A stretch of 12,500 bases of DNA from Eimeria necatrix (GCF_000499385.1 NW_013652017.1:1-12500); one strand, 5' to 3'; positions 1-8,034 are shown, counted from the first letter of the stretch. The notes: generated by a model not told the origin, from the letters alone. Made by a program: numbers and translations.

Positions 1-24
1 CCCCCCTACCGCCCCCACCGCCGC

Positions 25-26
<2 letters not shown>

Positions 27-96
<70 letters not shown>

Positions 97-98
97 AG
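27..98 (+). repeat. (CTG)n tract ending in a 3' splice site
   Basis: About 23 CTG units end in CAG directly before the first actin-like exon. The exon opens ATG GGG TTT GTG TGG. The ATG is probably not a translation start, because in actin this position is an internal Met two residues after Asp-Asp and three before Trp (M..IW). The tract is therefore read as the end of an intron whose start lies outside the window. The same (CTG)nCAG arrangement precedes the exon at 2601. Confidence 0.8.
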
Positions 99-1623
99 AT
101 GGGGTTTGTGTGGCAGCACGTGTTCGAAACCCTAACCCTAAACCCTAGCGAGCAGCCAGTGCTGCTGACGGAACCCCCGAAGTGTTCTTCTCTTCACCGC
201 CAAAAGCTGGCGGAGATTTTCCTCGAGGAGTTCCAAACCCCCGAAATCAGCCTCGCAGTCACTGGCCTCGTCGCCATCTACGGGCAAACCCTAAACCCTA
301 AACCCTAAACCCTAAACCCTAAACCCTAAACCCTAAACCCTAAGCCCTAGGCCCTAGGCTTGCATGCGCAGCTCGCGATGGGGGAGCCTCACCCTCGGCC
401 CTGTCGCTGAGTGATGCAGCGAAAGTGCTAAACGCTGAAGGCGAGTGCTGCTAAACCCTAAACCCGAAACCCTAAACCCTAAACCCTAAACCCTAATTTA
501 TGAGCCCTTAATGCTTACTTCTAGACACTGAAGTTTTGTCCTAACCCTAGGCTCTAACGCTAAATGATGCTGCGCTGAAGCCGGAATGTTGCTAAACCCT
601 AAACCCCAAACCCTAAACCCTAAACCCTAAACCCTAATTTCTGAGTCTGAATGCTTCATTCTAGACACTGAAACCTTTCCTAACTCTAGGCCCTAACGCT
701 AAAAGATGTAGCATAAATGCTAAAGTGCTACTAAACCCTAAACCCTAAACCCTAAACCCTAAACCCTAAATTGCTGTTCTTTTTTTACTCATTCTAATTC
801 TTCAGCTTCCATGCTGCGCCCTGCATTTTGCTGCTTCGCTGTTTTGTCTTCTGCTAGGGTTTAGGGTTTAGGGTTTAGGGTTTAGGGTTTAGGGTTTGAA
901 TGTTCTGGCCTTGCTGCAGCACGGGGAAGACAACAGGCTTGGTAGTGGACATTGGCGAGGGCGTCACGCAGTGTGTCCCAGTGTTTGACGGTGCGACCTA
1001 GGGTTTAGGGTTTAGGGTTTAGGGTTTAGGGTTTAGGGTTTAGGGTTTAGGGTTTCAGGGTTGTTAGCGCTACTTCGTGTGTCGCTCACTTTGCCTTCTT
1101 AGCCTGCGCCGCTTCCGCGGCGGCTTTCCCGCCGTCTCCCAGGGGCTAGGGTTTAGGGTTTAGGGTTTAGGGTTTAGGGTTTAGGGTTTAGGGTTTGGCT
1201 GCAGGGTACCTCGAGGCTGCTTCTTTAAAGCGCAGCGACTTCGGCGGCGAAGAGCTGCAAATGTATTTGCAGAAAATTCTCTGCGACATGGGCTACCAGA
1301 TGACCACGCGAGATGATTATGTACAAACCCTAAACCCTAAACCCTAAACCCTAAACCCTAAACCCTAGGGCGTGGGGGTTGGAGCGTGGCAGCGAGACCT
1401 GTTAGAGGCCTAAACCCTAAACCCTAAACCCTTAACTGCGACCAGATGACCACGCGAGATGAATATGTACAAACCCTAAACCCTAAACCCTAAACCCTAG
1501 ACCCTGGAGCCTAGCATTGGGGTCCTAAACCCTAAATCTGAAACCCTTGCCTTGCATGCAGGGACCTATTGATTTATATATTTCTCATTTATTTAATTAT
1601 TATTTATTTAATTATTTATATAT

Positions 1624-1662
<39 letters not shown>

Positions 1663-2176
1663 GGAGCACGTCAGGGTTATCAAAGAGACGCTCTGCTTCT
1701 GCTCCCTCGACCCAGCCTGTACGTACACTCCAAACCCTAAACCCTAAACCCTAAACCCTGCATCTGAGGCGCTAGCCCAAACCCTAAACCCTAGGGCCTA
1801 GGCTCCCTTAGGCCTCAAGTGTAAGCCGCATTTGCTAGTTTTTGAGCTCGACGTCCGTAGCCCTAAACGCTAAACCCTAAACCCTAAACCCTAAACCCTA
1901 AACCCTAAACCCTGATTTTCTGGGTTGTGTGTACAGCTGATCAGCAAAGGACAGACTTGGAAAGAACCTACCGCCTCCCCGACGGCCTAACTCTCAGAGA
2001 CGGCGAAACCACGTGCCTAAACCCTAAACCCTAAACCCTAAACCCTAAACCCTAAACCCTACTGGGTGTTTTGTGGGTTCATTTCTTCGCTTTTGAGCCG
2101 CTTTTTCTGCTGCTGGCGCACCAATTGGCCCATTCCCCTCAATATATTTATTATTTATTTATTTATTTATTCATTT

Positions 2177-2233
<57 letters not shown>

Positions 2234-2564
2234 TTAGGGAAATCGTTTTGGGCCCCGAGCGCTTCTACCCTGCTGAGGCTCTCTTTAACCCGCAGCTCTG
2301 CGGCCGCGACAATCCCTCGCTGACGGACTTGTTGTGGTCTTCCGTCAAAGTAAACCCTAAACCCTAAACCCTAAACCCTAAACCCTAAACCCTAAACCCT
2401 AGGCCCTAGGGCGGGGAGTTGGAGGCGCAGCAGAGGCCCGCGCTCGTTGCTCTGGAGGCAGCGGGCCGCGCCTCAAATTGCTGCTGCTGCTGCTGCTGCT
2501 TCTTCTGCTGCTGCTACTGCTGTTGATTCGTTTGCTGCTGCTGTTGCTGCTGCTGTTGATCCTT

Positions 2565-2598
<34 letters not shown>

Positions 2599-3418
2599 AG
2601 GCCTGCCCGATAGAAAGCCGCAAGAGCCTTGTGGCGAATGTCATTCTGTGTGGCGGTTCTACTATGTTCCCCGGATTCCCAGAGCGGTAAACCCTAAACC
2701 CTAAACCCTAAACCCTAAACCCTAGCCCGCAGACCCTAGAGGCGCGCGGCTGCAGCAAGCTTGCTCGCAGTTCGTTTGGGCGTTATTTAAATTAATAATA
2801 AGTGGAACTTTAAAATGCGTTTAAAATGAATTAAAATAATTAAATCGGAAGTGGAACTTTAAATGAATTTAAAGAAAATGAAAATAAATAAAACAAAAGC
2901 GAAGAGCCACCGGGTGTCTGGACACCTGAATTTCAAAAGCAGAAAAAAACAAAAACAGAAAAACGAACATCTCCAAATGCAGAAAAGCGAAATTAAAAAG
3001 AAATAAATAAATAAATAAATGAAATAAATGAAAAAACAAACAAAACAAATAAAAGAAAGAAAGAAAAGAAGACAAATGCACAACAAATAATAAACATTAA
3101 GTGCGGACCAGTGGTCCACTGCTTTGGGTCCGGAGTTGTTGTTTTTTCTCGTTTTTGGCGGAAAAGAAGTGCAAAACTTTGTTTTTTTTTGCACTATGGA
3201 AAGTAAATTGCGGGGAGTTTGAATTTGGAGTTTATTTGAGTCCAAAAGCTCTTTTTTTGACCCCAAATTGCCCAGACTCGAACTCGAACTCCAAAACACT
3301 TCGCCCCCCCAGGCCCGCGAATTCGTCAAAGTCGAGGCCCCCCCGCAGCGCCAGTTCCTCGTTTGGCTCGGCGCGAAGTGCTTTTGCGACGCGGCCCTGA
3401 GGCCTCTTCAAGTAATAA

Positions 3419-3466
<48 letters not shown>

Positions 3467-3476
3467 AAATAATAAA

Positions 3477-3507
<31 letters not shown>

Positions 3508-4342
3508 TTAATTAATTTGTTTTTTTGGTTTTTTGGTTTTCGCTGCGCGTTTGGACGCGCGGCGGTCATTCGCGCGCGACGCGTTTTGGTGCTTTTGGAG
3601 CTTTTGCTGATTTTTGTTTTTTTATTTTATTTTTTATTTTATTTTATTTTATTTTGTTTTATTTTGTTTTATTTTGTTTTGTTTTATTTTGTGTTGTCCT
3701 TATTTTATTTTGTTTTATTTATTTTATTCTATTTTGTTCTTATTTTATTCTGTTTTGTTCTTTATTTTATTTTGTTTTGTTTCGTTTTGCTTGGTTTGGT
3801 TCGGTTTTGTTTTGTTCTTTACTTGTTTTTGTTTTGTTTCGTTTGTTTCCATTTTGGTTTTAATTTGCTTTTAATTGTTTTTATTTATTTTTATTTCGTT
3901 TTCGTCTGTTTTTTGTTTTTATTTAATGTGTTCTTAATTTGTTTTTATTTGCTTTTATTTTGCTTTTAGTTGCTTTTAATTGTTTTTGTTTTGTTTCTAT
4001 TTGTCTTTATTTTATTTTATTTTATTTTTGTTTTTATTTTGTCCTTATTTTGCTTTCTTAAATTCCGTTTTTTATCTGTTTTTAATTTGTTTTTATTTTT
4101 TATTTGTTTTTCAATTTTCCTCCCGTTTTCGACTTTCTGTTTTGACTTTATTTATTATTTTATTTTTTTAATTTTTTAATTTTATTTTTTGATTTGTCTT
4201 TTTTGTAAATTCCAGTTTGTTTATTTCTCTGCTCCATTTGTTTGTTCGTCTCCTGGGGCTGTCACTAATTAATTAATTAATTGAACTTATTTACTTATTA
4301 TCTATTTATTTAATATTTCTTTATATATTTATTTATTCATCT

Positions 4343-4394
<52 letters not shown>

Positions 4395-4751
4395 TTTGCT
4401 TTTAGGACCACCTTTGGATAACGAAGGCAGAGTGGGAAGAAGCGGGCCCCAGAATCGTAGCTCAAAAGGTAACAAACAAACAAACAAACAAACAAATAAA
4501 TAAATAATAAATAAATAAATAAATAAATAAATAATAAATAAATAATTAATAAATAAATAAATAATTAAATAAATAATAAATAAATAAATAAATAATAATT
4601 AAATGAGAATCAAAATAAGAGTAAAAGAGAAGAAATGGAGAGCGAGGCTGCGGGAGTGAGGTGTCTGTACACCCCATTTTTTCCTCGTTGCTTTTCGGGT
4701 TTTTCCAGAACTGAATTTTTTTAATTTTATTATTTATTTATTTAATCGTTT

Positions 4752-4823
<72 letters not shown>

Positions 4824-4867
4824 TATTTGTTTGTTTTGTTTTGCAGGCAGCAATAAAAGGCAGCTGA
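99..4867 (+). CDS. Actin-like / actin-related protein, 3' ten exons (5'-partial)
   Basis: Exons 99-283, 920-990, 1205-1320, 1664-1718, 1937-2012, 2238-2349, 2601-2686, 3276-3411, 4406-4468 and 4847-4867 join with matching phases to 306 codons and TGA. In order they match actin: WQHVF, EQPVLLTEPP (actin EHPVLLTEAP), GTGKTTGLVVDIGEGVTQ (phosphate-2 loop), GYLEAASLKRSDFGGEEL, EHVRVIKETLCF, RTYRLPDG, RFYPAEALFNPQL, ANVILCGGSTMFPGFPER (adenosine motif), VKVEAPPQRQFLVWLG (connect-2 region) and DHLWITKAEWEEAGPRIV. The length fits actin minus about 80 N-terminal residues, whose exons must lie upstream. Phosphate-2 reads DIGEG instead of DSGDG, and connect-2 reads GAK instead of GGS, so this is not conventional actin. 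The LE.EL segment before VKVEAPP recalls ARP1/ARP2 proteins, but subfamily is unresolved. Apicomplexa carry several divergent actin-like proteins. Donors are GC once (284) and GT otherwise, and all acceptors are AG. The last six-codon exon is less certain, since an AG at 4849-4850 would end the protein sooner. The fold match is strong; cellular role is unknown. Confidence 0.9.
284..919 (+). repeat. Intron 1: heptamer arrays and ~140-bp tandem unit
   Basis: This 636-nt intron has a GC donor (GCAAAC at 284) and a CTGCAG acceptor. AAACCCT arrays lie at about 286-345, 451-497, 592-637 and 731-770, and a TTTAGGG array at 855-897. The segments between the arrays resemble each other: 'CTAATTT.TGAG...CTAGACACTGAA' and 'CTAACGCTAAA.GATG' recur, so 451-591 and 592-730 form two copies of a 140-bp unit, with a looser third copy before them. 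The two heptamer orientations are complementary, so donor-side and acceptor-side arrays could pair in the transcript. Confidence 0.85.
991..1204 (+). repeat. Intron 2: TTTAGGG arrays
   Basis: Two TTTAGGG arrays (999-1055 and 1147-1197) fill most of this 214-nt intron, which has donor GTGCGA and acceptor GCTGCAG. This is the only intron whose heptamers are all in the G-rich orientation on the coding strand. The GC-rich stretch between the arrays (1103-1146) looks exon-like but is not needed: direct joining of 990 to 1205 restores an unbroken actin alignment. Confidence 0.85.
1321..1663 (+). repeat. Intron 3: heptamers, exon-fragment copy, (TTTA)n
   Basis: Donor GTACAA runs straight into AAACCCT units (1325-1367). 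Further arrays lie at 1411-1432 and 1471-1500. Between them 1436-1478 is a degenerate copy of the end of the preceding exon plus its donor. A (TTTA)n tract (about 1575-1662) forms the acceptor side and ends in TTTAG. Confidence 0.85.
1719..1936 (+). repeat. Intron 4: AAACCCT arrays
   Basis: Donor GTACGT is followed by AAACCCT arrays at 1732-1759, 1778-1792 and 1861-1913. The acceptor is GTACAG. The GT at 1723 would also be a donor, but only 1719 gives phase 1, matching the two-base start of the exon at 1937. Confidence 0.8.
2013..2237 (+). repeat. Intron 5: AAACCCT array and (TTTA)n
   Basis: Donor GTGCCT leads directly into an AAACCCT array (2017-2060). An almost pure (TTTA)n tract (about 2141-2234) ends at the acceptor AATTAG. 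Confidence 0.85.
2350..2600 (+). repeat. Intron 6: AAACCCT array and (CTG)n
   Basis: Donor GTAAAC is itself the first heptamer of the array at 2351-2400. A GC-rich segment (2401-2477) resembles 1364-1410 of intron 3. The rest is an imperfect (CTG)n/(CTT)n tract ending in CAG at 2600. The tract gives long Leu, Ala and Ser shadow ORFs on both strands, which are not coding. Confidence 0.85.
2687..3275 (+). repeat. Intron 7: AAACCCT array and A-rich tract
   Basis: Donor GTAAAC is the first heptamer of the array 2688-2724. An A-rich, T-poor stretch follows (about 2786-3100, many AAATAAAT and AAAGAAA units), then a T-rich part to the acceptor TTGCCCAG. It contains the palindromes at 2913-2926 (GGTGTCTGGACACC) and 3101-3119 (GGACCAGTGGTCC core). 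Choosing the acceptor at 3275, not the AG at 3312, restores phase and adds the LELEL segment expected after PER. Confidence 0.8.
3412..4405 (+). repeat. Intron 8: (AAAT)n, T/G-rich tract, (TTTA)n
   Basis: This is the largest intron (994 nt). From the donor GTAATA it carries an (AATA)n block (3413-3511), then a short CpG-rich island (3541-3600, with several CGCG). Next comes about 620 bp of TTTTA/TTTTG-type sequence (3604-4220) with very few C on this strand, a TTAA run (4266-4282), and a (TTTA)n block (about 4325-4396) just before the acceptor TTTTAG. The outer A-rich and T-rich blocks are complementary. Confidence 0.85.
4469..4846 (+). repeat. Intron 9: complementary (CAAA/TAAA)n and (TTTA/TTTG)n
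   Basis: Donor GTAACA opens a run of CAAA units that turns into AAAT units (about 4470-4605). The 3' side runs from TTTA units into TTTG/TTTTG units (about 4720-4843) and the acceptor TTGCAG. The order of repeat types is mirrored, so the two arms can pair along their length. The palindrome GGTGTCTGTACACC (4660-4673) sits near the middle. Confidence 0.85.
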
Positions 4868-5227
4868 GCGAAAGGAGTCAAGAGGGAAAGAAAAGGGAAA
4901 TAAATAAAAAGAAATAAAAGTAATTAAAAAATAAAATGAAATAATAAATAAATAAAAATAAATAAATAAAGGATTTATTATTAATTGGAACTTAAGTGGT
5001 AAATTGTGGCAAAAATAAAATGCAAATTAACAAAAGAAAAACAAGAGGCTTTCCTCTCCGGCCTTTATTTCTTTCTTTACTTTTTATTCGTTTCTGAATT
5101 TATCAATTTATTTATTTATTATTTATTTATTACTTATTTATTATTTATTATTATTTATTTTTTATTTATTTGTTTTTTATTTATTATCACATTTGCCTTC
5201 GGCGTTTTGGCCGGGTGGCATGACACA
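4868..5227 (+). other. 3' region of the actin-like gene, AT-rich, no gene seen
   Basis: The sequence after the stop is A-rich (AAATAAATAAAG and similar, which includes AATAAA-like strings), then T-rich from about 5062 with (TTTA)n at 5099-5190. A 79-codon ORF at 5006-5245 is a low-complexity Phe/Leu/Ile string from the TTTA repeat and is not supported as a gene. The stretch probably holds the 3' UTR and polyadenylation site, but no single site can be chosen. Confidence 0.5.
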
Positions 5228-5967
5228 GCTTGGCTAGCTAGCTAGCTAGCTAGCTAGCTAGCTAAATAGTTAGTTAGTTACTTAGCTAGCTAGCTATCTA
5301 GCGAAGGAGTTAGTTATCTAGCCAGCTAGCTAGCCACCTAAGTGGTGAGTTAGCAAGTTGGTTAGCTAGCTAGCTGGCTAGCTAGCTAAATAGCTAGTTA
5401 GCTACCTAGCTAGCGAAGCAGTTAGTTGGCTGGCTAGCCAGGTAGCTAGCCAACTGGCTAGCTGGGCAGGCGAGTATCCAGCTTCGCTGTGCCGGATCAA
5501 CAGCTAGCTGGCTAGCTAGCTAGTCAGCCAGCTGATAGCTGGCTAGCTAGCTAGCTCGCTAGCGTTCTAACTAGCTAGCTAGCTGGATAACTTTCTATCT
5601 GGCTAGCTGGATTTGCGTGTCCGGGTGGCCACGTAGCTAGCTGTGGGGCTGGCTAGCTGGCTGGGCACTCAGCTAGCTAGCTAGCTAGTTGGCTAGCTAG
5701 CCGGCTAGCTAGCCATCCTAACTGGGAAGCTAGCTGAGCACTCAGCTAGCTAGCTAGTTAGCTAGCTAGCCAGCTAGCTAGCTAGCTGGTTGGCTACCTA
5801 GCAAGCTAGCTGGCTAGTTAGCCAGCCAGCCAGCCAAACTGGGGAGCTAGTTGAGTCGCTGGCCAGCCCAACTAGCTGGCCAGCTAGCTGGCCAGCTGGC
5901 TAGCTAGCTAGCTAGCTGGCCAGCTAGCTAGCTGGCTAGCTAGCTAGCTTGCTGGCTAACTAGCCTG
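5228..5967. repeat. Degenerate GCTA tetranucleotide array
   Basis: About 740 bp of GCTA/CTAG units carry frequent changes (GGCTAGC, AGTTAGTT, CAGCTAGC, GCCAGCCA). The unit is self-complementary as AGCT and CTAG, so both strands read alike and the array can form many alternative hairpins. Short unique islands interrupt it near 5470-5505 and 5609-5632. There is no long ORF. It separates two genes in the same direction. Confidence 0.9.
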
Positions 5968-6398
5968 GTGAAGGCTATGCCTGCAAACAGACACGGCGGA
6001 AAATGAAAGAGAGAAACTCGAGTTGACAAAAGGGGCGACGTGGGTTGTACAGACACCCGAAAGTCGAACAGCAATACTCCAAATTAGGGTTTAGGGTTTA
6101 GGGTTTAGGGTTTGGGTGAGCTGTTTTCTCTTGTCTGTAGCTTCCGTCTTCATCTGGTTTCTCATTGGCATCGATTTATATAAAAAAGTTTGTTTTTTGT
6201 CTCTTTGGAGCTGCTCATTTGCTGCTGCTGCTGCAGCAGCAGCAGCAGCAGCAGCAGAGCATGCAGCAGCAACTGCATGCAGCAGCGGCGGCCTTGTGGC
6301 TCGGGGGCCCTCAAGCCACAGCAGCCTATTGCATTTGCATAAAAATAAATAATAAAAATATTTATTTATTTATTTATTTATTTATTTGTCTATTTCAG
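5968..6398 (+). other. Intergenic or 5' part of the PZP gene
   Basis: No coding region can be fixed here. A TTTAGGG array (6085-6114) is followed by a pyrimidine-rich stretch ending CTTGTCTGTAG (6140), which looks like an acceptor, as in the TTTAGGG-bearing introns of the upstream gene. An (AGC)n tract lies at 6216-6256, between two GCATGC-containing strings at 6259-6278. (TTTA)n at 6360-6388 ends in a second acceptor-like site, TATTTCAG (6398). TTTATATAAAAAAG at 6175-6188 resembles a TATA box. A 5' exon between 6141 and about 6300 is possible, but no donor is convincing. Confidence 0.4.
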
Positions 6399-6701
6399 CT
6401 GTACGTACACCTCAGCCAGCTCTCGCTGCCGCTACAGCAAGCCGAGCTGCAGCAGCTGCTGGGCAATACCGGCGGCAGCAGCAGCAGCAGCAGCTGCTGC
6501 TGCTGCTTCTGGTGCAGCAGCAGCAGCAGCAGCAGCTCTCGCCAAAAGTCTTCAAGGGAAACGGCTGCTGCTGCTCTGTCGCGGCGGCCTACGCCGCCAC
6601 CGCAGCAGCAGCAGTGACAGCAGCAGCAGCAGCAGCAGCAGCAGCACTGGCAGCTACAGCAGCAGCGGCGGCGGCGGCGGCCCCATATCGGTCCTGTCTT
6701 T

Positions 6702-6733
<32 letters not shown>

Positions 6734-6756
6734 CCGGTTTGGGCCTACCCTGCCTC

Positions 6757-6790
<34 letters not shown>

Positions 6791-6867
6791 TTTTGAATCA
6801 GCTGAACCAGCAAATGGTCCTGACGGACAGCAGCAGCCGCAGCAGCGGGGGCACGCCAGAAGGCCCC

Positions 6868-6908
<41 letters not shown>

Positions 6909-7140
6909 CAGCAGCTGTGGAGGAGGCTCTTCAGAAGAGTCAAAGGAGCAGCTGTGGGGCCCCTCCTTTTCCTTAAGAGATGCTGTGCTGCAGCAGTGCT
7001 GCTGCTGCTGCCTCCAAAACGGGCCTCCTCCACCTGCTGCTGCTGCTGCTGCTGCTGGAAGCGACGCAGCAGCAGCAGAACTGATCCGCTGCAAGTCCTG
7101 CGGTGCTGCTGCTCATGCTGCCTGCCTCGGGCTAGGGACG

Positions 7141-7176
<36 letters not shown>

Positions 7177-7311
7177 GCAGCAGCAGCAGCGACGACAGCA
7201 GCAGCAGCAGCAGCAGAAAATGGCAGCAGCGAGTCCGCTGCGTCGCCGCGAGAGCGGCGCCGCAACGTCCGGGGCGCAGAAGCAGCAGCAGCGGCAGCAG
7301 CAGCAGCAGAA

Positions 7312-7346
<35 letters not shown>

Positions 7347-7414
7347 TGCAGCTGGCGCAGCAAGAGGAGCAAAGGCAGGGGAGTTCGTGTGCGACGCCTG
7401 CAAGGCAGCAGCTG

Positions 7415-7458
<44 letters not shown>

Positions 7459-7571
7459 GCAGCGCTGCGCTGCGTCTTGTGCAGCAGCAGCGCGGGGCTG
7501 CTGGAGTTTGCTGAGGGCCGGGAAAGTGGACCATTGGTCCACAGGGCGTGTTTGCTGTACTCCCACATCCA

Positions 7572-7602
<31 letters not shown>

Positions 7603-7844
7603 CCAGCAGCAGCAGCAGCAGCAGCAGCAAAGGCGGGAGGCCAGCAGCAAGTGACTCTGCAGCAGGCGCTGCTGCTGGCCGACTGCCGCGGCTTCGTTTG
7701 CTGCCTTTGTGGGGTCCCCTTGGGGTGTACAGACACCCCAAGGGGCTTTGCTGCTGCTTGCTGCTTCCCCGGCTGCTGCTTGCGGCTGCATGCAACTTGT
7801 GCTTTTGCTTTGGGCGGCAGCACGCAGCAGCGGCTGCTGCTGCT

Positions 7845-7875
<31 letters not shown>

Positions 7876-7900
7876 GCCGCCCGCTACAGCTCTCGCGAGC

Positions 7901-7943
<43 letters not shown>

Positions 7944-8000
7944 AGCAGACTCCACCTGCAGCGCGCCTTCGGGGGCCTCCTCAGTGGGAGGCGTCGAGGG

Positions 8001-8034
<34 letters not shown>

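Noticed and set aside
99..101. ATG at 99 as translation start of the actin-like gene
   Set aside because: It follows (CTG)nCAG as an exon edge and matches an internal Met of actin; the N-terminal third of the fold would be absent.
1103..1150. Possible exon between 990 and 1205 (PAPLPRRLSRRLP in one frame)
   Set aside because: It has no matching phase with the GT donor at 991 and no good donor of its own. Direct joining of 990 to 1205 gives FDGYLEAASLKRSDFGG, which aligns with actin without a gap.
286..2724. A chromosome end (true telomere)
   Set aside because: The heptamer arrays are short, occur in both orientations and lie within introns of a gene; none is at the window edge.
2859..3329. 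156-codon - strand ORF
   Set aside because: It lies over intron 7 and the next exon, is low-complexity in its second half, and shows no recognisable motif.
3313..3411. Acceptor at 3312 for the exon carrying VKVEAPP
   Set aside because: It gives the wrong phase after 2686. The acceptor at 3275 fits phase and adds the residues expected after PER.
3517..4179. Phe/Leu-rich ORFs of 60-150 codons resembling membrane proteins
   Set aside because: Pure translation of the TTTTA/TTTTG tract in intron 8.
5228..5967. CRISPR-like or rRNA/tRNA content in the GCTA array
   Set aside because: There is no fixed repeat length or unique spacers and no RNA-gene signature; it is a decayed tetranucleotide array.
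6175..6188. TATA-like TTTATATAAAAAAG as a promoter
   Set aside because: AT-rich strings of this kind are common here, and no start site or context supports it; acceptor-like sequence flanks it.
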